A stretch of DNA of 64,000 bases from Abiotrophia sp965245735 (lineage in GTDB: Bacteria; Bacillota; Bacilli; Lactobacillales; Aerococcaceae), in contig CBDFAX010000007.1 of the NCBI GenBank assembly GCA_965245735.1, positions 1 through 64,000 of the forward strand, read 5' to 3'. Shown here one piece after another: positions 39,545-48,134 of this stretch. The translations under genes were made by a program, and so were the position numbers. The notes under the pieces were generated by a model, which was given only the letters and a program-made list of their open reading frames with translations, did not search any database and was not told the DNA's origin. Each line of letters begins with the position of its first letter. Within the stretch, counting starts at the first letter, position 1.

Positions 39545-39781
39545 TTGAACGGTCCGGTAACCCTCTCTTTCAAGCAGGCGCCACGTGACTCGCAGCAAGT
39601 CCGTTTAGAGGTCATTTTCTCTTATATCGAGCAAGTCCAAATGGAAAATCAGGCCAAGGACCAAATCTGGGACCTGGTCAAGAAGGACATGCCGCTAACC
39701 TATAAGATGCTAGAACTCCAAGGCCTAGGCTTAGAGCGGGAGCTTGTGGAGCCCGTTATTGAGTTGCTGGTGACGGAGTGA
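39545..39781 (+). pseudogene. Duplicated C-terminal fragment of the GH31 gene
   Basis: The 215 bases 39564-39778 match 39238-39452 at a constant offset of 326 bases with only about ten differences, covering LSFKQAPRDSQQVRLEV to VIELLVTE. The frame opens with TTG and has no RBS, so it is probably not translated. The high identity shows that the duplication is recent. The family A palindrome lies in the spacer between the two copies. Confidence 0.9.
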
Positions 39782-39865
39782 GTTGATAGCCCCAAGGTCC
39801 CTAGTAACCTAGCAGAAGGCTTAAGATGCCGACCAGAATTTCAAACCAGATAGGGAGGACAGCTG

Positions 39866-40531
39866 ATGGCGATTCAAGGGGTCATTTTTGATTTAGATGG
39901 CGTTATTACAGACACAGCGCATTTGCATTTTTTGGCCTGGAAGGCATTAGGGGATTCCCTAGGTGTGGAAATCACTCTGGAGCTCAATGAAGGCTTAAAG
40001 GGTCTGGGACGTCAGGAGACTTTGACGCTGATTCTAAAAGAGGCGGGGCTATATGATAAGTATACAGAGACCGAACGCCAAGCCTTGGCTGATAGAAAAA
40101 ACAGGACCTATGTGGCGTCACTTGAAAGCCTAGGCCCTCAAGATCTACTGCCAGGCATAGGCGACTGTCTCAAGGACTTAAAAAAGCGGGGCATCAAAAT
40201 TGGCCTAGCTTCTTCCAGTCAAAATGCTGGGCTGATTATCAAAAAATTAGGCCTGGAGCCTTATTTTGAGGCCATGGTAGATCCAAGAAGTTTGACTAAG
40301 GGCAAGCCTGACCCAGAAATTTACCTTAAGGCGGCCGCTGCCCTTGGCCTGAGCCCAGCTAAGTGTGTAGGAGTAGAGGATGCCAGAGCAGGACTAGAAG
40401 CCATTCAGGCGGCCGGTATGACCGCGATTGCCCTTGGCCAATCGCTAGAGCATGTCCCAGCCGATTATCATTTCTTGTCTGCAAAGGACTTAGTGAATTT
40501 CAATTGGGATGACATTGTAAGTAAGGAGTGA
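39866..40531 (+). CDS. pgmB: Beta-phosphoglucomutase
   Basis: A 221-residue HAD-family enzyme converting beta-glucose-1-phosphate to glucose-6-phosphate. Motif I is FDLDGVITDT (D9 nucleophile, D11 acid/base); the cap follows with LKGLGRQETL; motif II is GLASSSQNA, motif III the K in TKGKPDPEIYLKAA and motif IV GVEDARAGLEA. The VITDTAHxHxxAW and GxxRxxSL-like cap loop are those of PgmB. The enzyme normally works with a GH65 phosphorylase, but none is encoded in this locus. GGGAGGA precedes the ATG. Confidence 0.93.
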   Translation: MAIQGVIFDLDGVITDTAHLHFLAWKALGDSLGVEITLELNEGLKGLGRQETLTLILKEAGLYDKYTETERQALADRKNRTYVASLESLGPQDLLPGIGDCLKDLKKRGIKIGLASSSQNAGLIIKKLGLEPYFEAMVDPRSLTKGKPDPEIYLKAAAALGLSPAKCVGVEDARAGLEAIQAAGMTAIALGQSLEHVPADYHFLSAKDLVNFNWDDIVSKE

Positions 40532-40536
40532 CAAGC

Positions 40537-42210
40537 ATGGTTGAAAGCAATTGGTGGCAAAATCGTGTCGCCTATCAGATTTACCCTAAGAGTTTCAAGG
40601 ATAGTAATGGCGATGGGGTGGGCGATATCCGCGGTATTATTGAGAAACTGGACTATCTCCAGTCGCTAGGAATCGGGATTATCTGGATTTCGCCTATTTA
40701 TCAGTCGCCTTTTGTTGATCAAGGCTATGATATATCCGATTACTATGCCATTGACCCGATTTTTGGGACCATGGAGGATTTTGATGAATTGATTGCGCAA
40801 GCAGATAAACGAGACATTAAAATTGTCATGGATCTGGTCGTAAACCACTGTTCGGACCAGCACCCCTGGTTCCAGGCGGCGCTTAAGGACTTATCTAGCC
40901 ACTACGCGGATTATTTCTACTTTGTAGAAAGTCCGGACGGCCCACCCAATAACTGGCGCAGTTACTTTGGTGGCAGCGTTTGGGAACAGCTGCCAGGCAC
41001 CAACACCTACTATCTGCATAGTTTCCACAAGACCCAGCCCGACTTAAATTGGCAGAATCCGCGCTTGCGTCAGGAAATCTATCAGATGGTCAATTGGTGG
41101 CTGGAAAAGGGCATTGCCGGCTTCCGCATTGATGCCATTATTAATATCAAGAAGAATCTGACTTGGCAATCTTATCCAGCCGATCGGCCAGATGGCCTAG
41201 TGGCGGTGCAGCGTTCACTGCAAGATGCCCAGCCTATTGAGCCCTTCCTTAATGAACTTAAGGCAGAGTGTTTTGAGCCCCACCAGGCCTTTACGGTAGG
41301 GGAGGTCTTTGATGCATCGGAATCAGAGCTTCATGAGTTTATGGGCGATCAGGGCTACTTTTCTTCTATTTTTGACTTTGGTCAGACTGAATTAGGCAAG
41401 AGCCCTCTAGGTTGGTATGATCATCAGCCGGTAACAGCTGAAATGATTAAGGAGGCCATTTTCCAGACCCAAGCCAAAACGCAAGAGGCAGGCTACTGGT
41501 CGACCATTATTGAGAATCATGACGAACCTCGCGGGGTGAATTTCTATCTGCAAGGTCAGGAAATCAATGATAGCAGCAAAAAGTTATTGGCGACCATGCT
41601 CATGATGCGCCGGGGCTTGCCCTTTATCTATCAAGGCCAAGAAATCGGGACAGAAAACCGTCAATTCGAGAGCCTGGCGCAAGTCGACGACATTGGTTCC
41701 ATTAATGAATATCATAATGCCCTTGCTAACGGGCTGACGGACCAAGAGGCGCTTGAGATTCTAAATCGCTACTCTCGGGATAATGCGCGGATTCCGCTGA
41801 GATGGAACAAGCACAAGTGGGGCGGCTTTACGACGGGCCAGCCTTGGTTGCAGGGTGCCGTGAAAGGAAACTTGACGGATGTGGCTAGCCAATTAGAGGA
41901 TGAACAATCACTCTGGCATTGGTATCAGACCTTAATTCAACTCAGAACTCGGTCAATATATGGAGAGGTCATTGTGTCGGGAAGTTTCTTGCCACTTTTC
42001 CGGGATGTCAAGAACCTCATGGCTTTTGAACGCTCTAATCAGACTCATTGTCTTTGGGTTGTCTTGAATTATCAAAAGCAAGAGCAGGTTCTTGATCTAG
42101 GGCGAAAATGGCAAAGTGTACTGCTCAATAATATAGAGGAACTAGACTCAACACAAAATCAGGTCCTTAAGCTAGCGCCCTATCAAGCTCTTGTGCTAGT
42201 AATGGACTAG
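40537..42210 (+). CDS. GH13 alpha-glucosidase (oligo-1,6-glucosidase-like)
   Basis: A 557-residue cytoplasmic glucosidase; the ATG at 40537 follows TAAGGAG, with GTG at 40528 as a less likely start. Alpha-amylase regions: I, DLVVNHCSDQ; II, GFRIDAII with nucleophile D199; III, FTVGEVFD with acid/base E256; IV, IIENHDEPR. NWWQNRVAYQIYPKSFKDSN at the start and GDGVGDIRGI are typical of oligo-1,6-glucosidases and DexB-like enzymes. It probably hydrolyses short alpha-glucosides imported by the locus. It starts 5 bases after pgmB. Linkage specificity cannot be fixed by inspection. Confidence 0.92.
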   Translation: MVESNWWQNRVAYQIYPKSFKDSNGDGVGDIRGIIEKLDYLQSLGIGIIWISPIYQSPFVDQGYDISDYYAIDPIFGTMEDFDELIAQADKRDIKIVMDLVVNHCSDQHPWFQAALKDLSSHYADYFYFVESPDGPPNNWRSYFGGSVWEQLPGTNTYYLHSFHKTQPDLNWQNPRLRQEIYQMVNWWLEKGIAGFRIDAIINIKKNLTWQSYPADRPDGLVAVQRSLQDAQPIEPFLNELKAECFEPHQAFTVGEVFDASESELHEFMGDQGYFSSIFDFGQTELGKSPLGWYDHQPVTAEMIKEAIFQTQAKTQEAGYWSTIIENHDEPRGVNFYLQGQEINDSSKKLLATMLMMRRGLPFIYQGQEIGTENRQFESLAQVDDIGSINEYHNALANGLTDQEALEILNRYSRDNARIPLRWNKHKWGGFTTGQPWLQGAVKGNLTDVASQLEDEQSLWHWYQTLIQLRTRSIYGEVIVSGSFLPLFRDVKNLMAFERSNQTHCLWVVLNYQKQEQVLDLGRKWQSVLLNNIEELDSTQNQVLKLAPYQALVLVMD

Positions 42211-42259
42211 GTAAATGGCTAGCCTGCTAGGAAAAGGGCGGTTTTCGCCGAAACTGAAT

Positions 42260-42458
42260 GAGCTAGTGGTCCACTCCGTCGAGTGGACCACTAGCTCGGG
42301 GCTTTAGGCCAGAAAAAGGCGGTTTTCGCCGAAACTAGATGAGCCAGTGGTCCACTCTTTCGAGTGGACCACTAGCACGCGGCTTTAGGCCGGAAAAAGG
42401 CGGTTTTCGCCGAAACTGAATGAGCCAGTGGTCCACTCCGTCGAGTGGACCACTAGCA
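42260..42458. repeat. Family A palindrome array, 3 units
   Basis: Units start near 42260, 42341 and 42422, period 81 bp, with apex CCGTCG or CTTTCG. Linkers contain GGCCAGAAAAAGGCGG, TTTTCGCCGAAACT, itself a small GGCG..CGCC hairpin. A fourth linker without a full palindrome runs to about 42540. The array lies between convergent genes. Confidence 0.95.
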
Positions 42459-42581
42459 CGCGGCTTTAGACTAGAAAAAGGCGGTTTTGCGCCGAAACTG
42501 GCTCGAGCTTATAGGCCAGGAAAAAAGGTGATTAGGCCGAAATGGTGTGCAAGCCACCAACCTCAACACAAACCAGCAGAC

Positions 42582-42616
42582 AAAAAGTGCAGTTCAGGTC
42601 CTGAACTGCACTTTTC
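42582..42616. terminator. Bidirectional terminator
   Basis: AAAAGTGCAGTTCAG / CTGAACTGCACTTTT, a perfect stem placed right after the stop of the minus-strand aspartate kinase gene. Confidence 0.95.
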
Positions 42617-42617
42617 T

Positions 42618-44057
42618 TTATTCTCCTTGGGCGGCAGCGGCTAGGGTAGCTAGGGCTTCGCGTGGGAAGTAGGCTTGGTAGAGGCCTTGGAGGGCGATGT
42701 CTTCGTCCTCGGCCTTGATCATGAAGAGCATGCTGATTTCGGATGCGCCTTGGCTGATCATGCGGATGTTAATGTGGTTATCAGCAAAAGTCCGGCTGGC
42801 TGCGGCCGCCACCCCGACATTTTCCCGCATGGCTTCCCCGACGATGGCGAAGATGCAGAGGTCGTCTTCCACATGGATGGAGTCAGGATTGAGTTTGTCC
42901 TGAATGGTGGCCAGGATGCCGGCCAAATGCGCTGGCGATTGGATATTAGCGGAGCGAATTACCAGGGAGATGCTGTCGATGCCTGAAGGTACGTGTTCGA
43001 CTGGCACGCCGGCTTCCTCGAAGAAGCGGATAGCGCGGCGCATGAAGCCCATTTCCCGGTTGAGTAGGTACTTGCTGATGGAGATGGCGGTAAAGCCAGT
43101 TGCCGAGCTGACCCCGGTGACTGGATAGCGAGGATCTAGCTCCTTCTTGGAGACAATCTTGGTGCCGGCGATTTCAGGCTGGTTGGTGTTGCGAATCATG
43201 ACCGGAATGTCATTGCGGTAGACAGGTTCCAGGGCTTCTTCATGGAAAATCCCGAAGCCGGCATAGGACAGCTCCCGCATTTCGCTATAGGTAATCTCCT
43301 TAATGGGATGCGGCCGCGCGATTTTGCCCGGATGCATGGAGTAGATAAAGGACTCGTCGGTGTAGTTCTCGTAGAGGTCGGCGCCCAGGCCGTTGGCGAT
43401 AATGGCCCCAGAAATATCGGAGCCCCCACGGGAGAAGGTCACGATGTCGCCACCCTTGGAGTAGCCGAAGAAGCCTGGAATAATAAGGACGCCAGCCCGG
43501 TCACGTAGTTTGGCGATTTGGGCGTAGGACTCGTCGAAGAGGCGGGCATTAGACGGTTCGTCCGTCACTAAAATGCCGGCTTCCTTAGGCGACACATAGT
43601 GGGCGTCAAGGCCCAGGCTGACTAGGTAGTGGCTGACCACTTGGGCGTTGAAGTCCTCGCCACAAGCCTTGAGGGCATCGAGCAGGCGCTCAGGCTCCTG
43701 GATATCGGCCATGTAGCCATTTAGGGTATCTTCAAAATAAGCCAAAAGCTCTGTTGACAGGCCCAACTCGATCAGGATGCTGGCATAGCGGTCCAGCACC
43801 TTCTGACGGGCTTCAGCCACTGGGTCAGCCTGCAATAGGGCATCCGTCTGGTGGCCTACTTGTCCAACGACTGCTTGCACCGCATCGAAGAGGGCGATGA
43901 GCAGGTCGGTGACCTTAATGTCCTCAGCGAAACGCTTGCCTGGGGCACTGACTACGACGGCTTTAATTTCTGGTTTGCCTTGGATGATGGCGGCTACCTT
44001 CTTAATCTGGCCGGCGTTGGCCAGGGAGGAGCCTCCGAATTTTGCTACAATCATCAT
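42618..44057 (-). CDS. Aspartate kinase
   Basis: A 479-residue enzyme phosphorylating L-aspartate, the first step towards threonine, methionine and lysine. The kinase domain opens with VAKFGGSSLANAGQIKKV and includes FSRGGSDISGAIIANGLGAD near residue 210. Two ACT domains follow (about 315-475), with GFTAISISKY and DLCIFAIVGEAM, implying feedback control by an amino acid. The length matches monofunctional kinases of the LysC/ThrA class in Gram-positives. AGAAGGATGG precedes the ATG at 44057. It is divergent from hom-thrB. Confidence 0.95.
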   Translation of the reverse strand: MMIVAKFGGSSLANAGQIKKVAAIIQGKPEIKAVVVSAPGKRFAEDIKVTDLLIALFDAVQAVVGQVGHQTDALLQADPVAEARQKVLDRYASILIELGLSTELLAYFEDTLNGYMADIQEPERLLDALKACGEDFNAQVVSHYLVSLGLDAHYVSPKEAGILVTDEPSNARLFDESYAQIAKLRDRAGVLIIPGFFGYSKGGDIVTFSRGGSDISGAIIANGLGADLYENYTDESFIYSMHPGKIARPHPIKEITYSEMRELSYAGFGIFHEEALEPVYRNDIPVMIRNTNQPEIAGTKIVSKKELDPRYPVTGVSSATGFTAISISKYLLNREMGFMRRAIRFFEEAGVPVEHVPSGIDSISLVIRSANIQSPAHLAGILATIQDKLNPDSIHVEDDLCIFAIVGEAMRENVGVAAAASRTFADNHINIRMISQGASEISMLFMIKAEDEDIALQGLYQAYFPREALATLAAAAQGE

Positions 44058-44216
44058 ATCTATCCATCCTTCTATCAGATTGGCGCTAGAGCCTAACTGT
44101 TACTATGATACACTATATTTTGCCCAAACGATATACTTTCTTATGAAATTTACTTGAAAAAACAGGCCATTCCCACTAAACTTAGAGGAGTAGAATTGAA
44201 ATGGAGGCGAGCAGGA

Positions 44217-45413
44217 ATGAAAATCGCATTATGTGGTATCGGTACGGTAGGTGGCGGGGTCGTCAAGGTCTTAGCTGAGAACCAAGCCCAATTCCAAGCA
44301 AAATATAAAGAAGACCTAGTCATCAGCCATGTTCTGACCCGGGATCCCGATAAGGTGGACCGTCTAGGCTTAGAATCAGCAGTCTTCACCGACCGGGTAG
44401 AAGATATTTATGAAGCGGACATCGACCTAGTGGTGGAAGTCATGGGGGGCGTGGACTTCGCCTATCAAGTCATCCGTCAGTCCCTGAGCCAAGGCCGTCA
44501 CGTGGTCACTGCCAACAAGGATCTGCTAGCCCTCCACATTGATGAGCTGCAAGCCCTAGCCAATGAAAAGGGCGTCAGCCTGCTCTATGAAGCCAGTGTA
44601 GCCGGTGGGATTCCCATTATTAACGGGGTCCAAGTGGGCTTGGCGGCCAACCAAATTTCGGGCGTCATGGGGATTCTCAATGGGACCACTAACTATATGC
44701 TTAGCCACATGACTCAAGACGGCTGGACCTATGATCATGCTCTGTCTGTGGCCCAAGAAAAGGGCTATGCCGAAGCCGACCCAACCAATGATGTGGGTGG
44801 TTTTGATGCGGCGCGTAAGATTACCCTCTTGTCTCGTCTAGCTTATGACACCCGCGTGGACTTCCATCAAGTCAGCGTCAAGGGGATTGACACAGTGGAT
44901 GCTAGCGACATCGCCATTGCTGCGCAAGCGGGCTACACCATGAAGCTCTTGGGTAAGAGCACCAAGACTGCTGCCGGCATTCAAGTCGGGGTTGAGCCTG
45001 TCCTCTTGCCAAACGCCCATCCTTTATCCGGTGTCTCTGAAGCCTTCAATGCCGTCTATGTAGAAGGCAATGCGGTAGGCCAAACCATGTTCTGGGGGCC
45101 AGGTGCCGGTAGTCTGGAGACCGCTTCTGCCGTGGTGTCTGACATCTTGCAAATTGCCGACCGTGGCTTTATTCCAGCTGTCTTGCCAAGCCAAGAATTA
45201 GCCATTGTCAGCCAGGAAGCACCAGCTTGCTACTACCTACGCTTTGACGCGCCAGCTAGCCATGTTCGCGCGGTTCTCCAAACCTTAGAAATCGGCTACT
45301 TGACCTTGGCCGAAGCGCCAGGCTTGACCATTAAGACCGAAGCCATCAGCCCGGCGGTCTTGGCTAAGTTAGAAGCCAATGCCACCGTGGTGGCACGCTA
45401 CCTCATGGTCTAG
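44217..45413 (+). CDS. hom: Homoserine dehydrogenase
   Basis: A 398-residue enzyme reducing aspartate semialdehyde to homoserine. The nucleotide-binding motif is MKIALCGIGTVGGGVVKVLA. VTANKDLLALH near residue 102 and GILNGTTNYMLSHM near residue 152 are active-site segments, and the catalytic lysine/aspartate lie in ADPTNDVGGFDAARKI. The ATG at 44217 has GGAGG 9 bases upstream; a longer frame from TTG 44154 is rejected. The C-terminal ACT-like part is short. Operon with thrB. Confidence 0.95.
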   Translation: MKIALCGIGTVGGGVVKVLAENQAQFQAKYKEDLVISHVLTRDPDKVDRLGLESAVFTDRVEDIYEADIDLVVEVMGGVDFAYQVIRQSLSQGRHVVTANKDLLALHIDELQALANEKGVSLLYEASVAGGIPIINGVQVGLAANQISGVMGILNGTTNYMLSHMTQDGWTYDHALSVAQEKGYAEADPTNDVGGFDAARKITLLSRLAYDTRVDFHQVSVKGIDTVDASDIAIAAQAGYTMKLLGKSTKTAAGIQVGVEPVLLPNAHPLSGVSEAFNAVYVEGNAVGQTMFWGPGAGSLETASAVVSDILQIADRGFIPAVLPSQELAIVSQEAPACYYLRFDAPASHVRAVLQTLEIGYLTLAEAPGLTIKTEAISPAVLAKLEANATVVARYLMV

Positions 45414-45425
45414 GAGGCGGTATCC

Positions 45426-46310
45426 ATGGTATGGCAAAAGGATTTTCCTGCCTCTAGTGCCAACTTGGGTCCGGGATTTGACTCAATCGGGATTGCGGTC
45501 GACCGCTATTTGACGGTGACGGCTCGTCCGGCTGAGCGCTGGCAGGTGGATTTTGAGACCGACTTTATGGCTGGCCTGCCCCAGGATGAGACCAACCTAG
45601 TGGTGGCAGTAGCCCTGGAAACGGCGGCTCGCTATGGTAAGACCTTAGCGCCCCTGCATCTGACCATGAAGAGTCAGATTCCCCTGACCCATGGCATGGG
45701 TAGCTCAGCTTCAGCCATTGTGGCTGGCATTGAGCTGGCCAATGACTTTGCTGACCTGGGTCTGTCTACCTTTGACAAGGTGCGCCTGGCCAGTGCCAAG
45801 GAAGGCCACCCCGACAATGTGGGGGCCTGCATCACCGGTGGTCTCTTCGTGGGCTACTATGAGCCGGAGACCGATCAACTCTTCTATCAAGTAGGCAACT
45901 TGGAAGGGGTCGGGGTCATTATTTCCACCCCAGCCTATGAGTTGTCGACGGCGGCAGCCCGCAGTGTCTTGCCTGAGGTCTACTCCAAGCCGGATTCCAT
46001 TGGCCAGAATGCCCTGACCAGTGTCATGTTAATGGCCATGATGCAGGGCGATTACCCGACCATGGGTCAACTCATGATGCAAGACAAGTTCCATGAACCT
46101 TACCGTCAGTCTCTAATCGCAGAGTTTCCAGCGGTTAAGGCTACGGCTCTTGAAAAGGGCGCCTATGCCACCGTCATTTCGGGGGCGGGTCCTAGCATTC
46201 TGACCCTGAGCCCTCAGGAGCGAGTGGCCGACATTCTCGCGGCCCTTGAAGCCTCGGTGGACTGCCAACACCAAGTGGTGTCGGTTCTGCCAGCCTTGGT
46301 CGACAAATAA
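45426..46310 (+). CDS. thrB: Homoserine kinase
   Basis: A 294-residue GHMP-family kinase making O-phosphohomoserine. PASSANLGPGFDSIGIAVDR at the start and the ATP-binding loop LTHGMGSSASAIVAGIEL near residue 88 are characteristic; the third motif is ATVISGAGPSILTL. AGGAGG precedes the ATG, 12 bases after hom. Threonine synthase (thrC) is not in the window. It probably supplies threonine synthesis with the divergent aspartate kinase. Confidence 0.95.
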   Translation: MVWQKDFPASSANLGPGFDSIGIAVDRYLTVTARPAERWQVDFETDFMAGLPQDETNLVVAVALETAARYGKTLAPLHLTMKSQIPLTHGMGSSASAIVAGIELANDFADLGLSTFDKVRLASAKEGHPDNVGACITGGLFVGYYEPETDQLFYQVGNLEGVGVIISTPAYELSTAAARSVLPEVYSKPDSIGQNALTSVMLMAMMQGDYPTMGQLMMQDKFHEPYRQSLIAEFPAVKATALEKGAYATVISGAGPSILTLSPQERVADILAALEASVDCQHQVVSVLPALVDK

Positions 46311-46313
46311 TAT

Positions 46314-46345
46314 GAAAAAAGAGTCCAGCTTAGCTGGGCTCTTTC
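46314..46345. terminator. Terminator after thrB
   Basis: AAAGAG(T)CCAGC TTAG CTGGGCTCTTT, with A and T tracts on both sides; also usable for the minus-strand gene at 46356. Confidence 0.9.
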
Positions 46346-46355
46346 TTGTGTGCGC

Positions 46356-46952
46356 TTATTTTTTATGACTGACATCTTGGACCTGGGGCGCAAGCGTCTT
46401 AAGGTCGGCTAGGAAATTAGCTAGGGCACGCTCGCGGTCGCCTGTCCACCGACCAAGGTCCCGCATTTCCTTGTGACCAGCCAGGTCGCGGCAGTAGACT
46501 AGGAGATGGGTTTCCTTGAGGTGGCGGCTGACGGGGACCTTTTGCACCTGGTAGCCAATGGCGGCGATTTGCTTGAGGGGGCAGATATAGAGGCCTTGGG
46601 CGGTGATGACTAAATGCTCTTTGTAGCAGTAAATCCCTAGCTCTGAATCGGCCACTTGGGCTTGGCGGCCTAAGCGACTCCAGTCGTCGGCCAGTTCGGG
46701 ATAGTGGCGGTAGAGCATATCATAGTCGCTCAGGATCCGACGTCGCTTGCGCCAAGCATAATAGCAGAAATAGCCCCCAATCCAAATGAGTAGGGCTGAC
46801 ATAGCCTGAGCAATCCAGAGGGCATGCTGATAGTCACTTAGCATGAGGCTGGTGATATAAGTAAGGCCGAATAGGCCGCTGGCCAGGAGGGGCAGGCCGG
46901 CCAGTAGGGTTAAGAAGATGTCGACTTTATCGCGATGCTTCAAGGTCCTCAT
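46356..46952 (-). CDS. Hypothetical two-span membrane protein with PH-like tail
   Basis: A 198-residue protein I cannot name. Two membrane spans lie at about 13-35 and 43-65, then RKRRR, then a soluble part with alternating strands (ELGIYCYKEHLVITAQGLYI, CPLKQIAAIGYQVQKVPVS, HLLVYCRD) and a last helix (RERALANFLADLKTLA). The layout resembles that of the four paralogs at 54723-56898, though sequence similarity is low. An AAAGG lies only one base before the ATG at 46952, so TTG at 46943 may be the real start. Confidence 0.5.
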   Translation of the reverse strand: MRTLKHRDKVDIFLTLLAGLPLLASGLFGLTYITSLMLSDYQHALWIAQAMSALLIWIGGYFCYYAWRKRRRILSDYDMLYRHYPELADDWSRLGRQAQVADSELGIYCYKEHLVITAQGLYICPLKQIAAIGYQVQKVPVSRHLKETHLLVYCRDLAGHKEMRDLGRWTGDRERALANFLADLKTLAPQVQDVSHKK

Positions 46953-46968
46953 CCTTTCGCTGCTAATC

Positions 46969-47988
46969 TTAAGAGTAGAAGAAATGAATGGCTAGGCTAG
47001 CTGTGGCAATGACCAGGGCCCAGCAGAGGCCCCCTAGCAAGATGGACTGGCTACCGGCCCGGCGCAACTGTCTGAGATCAACGGCCAAGCCCACCCCAGC
47101 TAGGGCCGCAATCATGGTCAGACGGGCTAGCAACTTGAAGCCGTCTAGCAGCCAAGCAGGTAGAGGCAGGAGGGAGCTAGCCAGGACCGCCAAGAGGAAG
47201 TAGGCGATGAAACTAGGAAAGAGTCGGCGGGCTTGTTCTAAGAGGCTGACCTGGGCATTCTGGCCGGTCGCCATCTGCGCTTTCTGCTGACCATAGCGAG
47301 CCCCAACCAGACCTAGGCAGACCGGCACAATGAGTAGGGTCCGGGCCATTTTGACGATGGTGGCGGTGGTGCCGGCGGCCTCACTAAAGGCGAAGCCAGC
47401 GGCCACGACCGAAGAAGTATCGTTAATGGCGGCCCCAGCGAAGAGGCCGAAGCTTTGATCGCCATAGCCCAACCAAGCTCCTAAGAGAGGGAAGAGGAAG
47501 AGGGCCAGGGTGTTATAGAGGAAGATGGTGGTGATGGCGAAGGCAATCTCTGAGTCCTCAGCTTCCACAATAGGCGCAGCGGCGGCAATGGCCGAGCCCC
47601 CACAAATGGCCGTTCCCATACCCACTAAGAGGGCTGAACGAGGCTCAATCCCCATCCAGCGTCCTAGGTAGCGGGCGCTCAAGAGGGCCACCGCCACGAC
47701 TGGAATCAAGACCAAGTAGACCTTGAGGCCGACTGCTTGCAGTTTAGCAAAGGACAAGCCAAAGCCTAAAAAGACAATGCCGATTTTGAGCAGTTGGCCG
47801 CTAATTTGCTTGGCCGGTTTGGTCGAGGCAGGGGGACGCCAGGCGGACAGGGCCATGCCCAGCAGAATGGCTAGCATGGAAGCCCCTAGGGCTGGCACTA
47901 GGCTTTCAATGGCATAGGCCAGGGCGGTGATAATTAGAATCTTGGCCCAACTGGCCCAGTTGCTGTCAGAAATCTTAAAAAATGTCAT
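46969..47988 (-). CDS. YeiH/UPF0324-family transporter (putative sulfate exporter)
   Basis: A 339-residue membrane protein with about ten spans. The family landmarks are LLGMALSAWRPP near 42, KIGIVFLGFGLSFAKL near 70, GTAICGGSAIAAAAPIVEAE near 130 and GAAINDTSSVVAAGFAFSEA near 190. The PF03601 family is annotated as putative sulfate exporters, but substrates are mostly untested. AGGAGCG precedes the ATG. It lies upstream of 46356 on the same strand with a 16-base gap, so the two may be co-transcribed. Confidence 0.88.
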   Translation of the reverse strand: MTFFKISDSNWASWAKILIITALAYAIESLVPALGASMLAILLGMALSAWRPPASTKPAKQISGQLLKIGIVFLGFGLSFAKLQAVGLKVYLVLIPVVAVALLSARYLGRWMGIEPRSALLVGMGTAICGGSAIAAAAPIVEAEDSEIAFAITTIFLYNTLALFLFPLLGAWLGYGDQSFGLFAGAAINDTSSVVAAGFAFSEAAGTTATIVKMARTLLIVPVCLGLVGARYGQQKAQMATGQNAQVSLLEQARRLFPSFIAYFLLAVLASSLLPLPAWLLDGFKLLARLTMIAALAGVGLAVDLRQLRRAGSQSILLGGLCWALVIATASLAIHFFYS

Positions 47989-48062
47989 GGTTGATATCGC
48001 TCCTTTGTCATCTTCTAGTATAACAAAGTCCCGCTCCGCGCGCTAGTTGGGTCAGGGCTAGA

Positions 48063-48105
48063 AGAAAGCGTTTGTCTAGACTTAAGGGGACCAGTAGACT
48101 ATACT
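48063..48105 (+). promoter_or_regulatory. Promoter with cre-like site upstream of the nitroreductase gene
   Basis: TAGACT at 48077-48082, 17 bases, TATACT at 48100-48105. AGAAAGCGTTTGTC at 48063-48076 resembles a CcpA site at 11 of 14 positions and abuts the -35. Confidence 0.6.
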
Positions 48106-48134
48106 AAAACAAAAGCCTAGAGAGGATGAATCCT

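Noticed and set aside
44154..44216. Longer N-terminus for homoserine dehydrogenase from TTG 44154
   Set aside because: The ATG at 44217 has a good GGAGG, and the nucleotide-binding motif begins right after it as in other family members.
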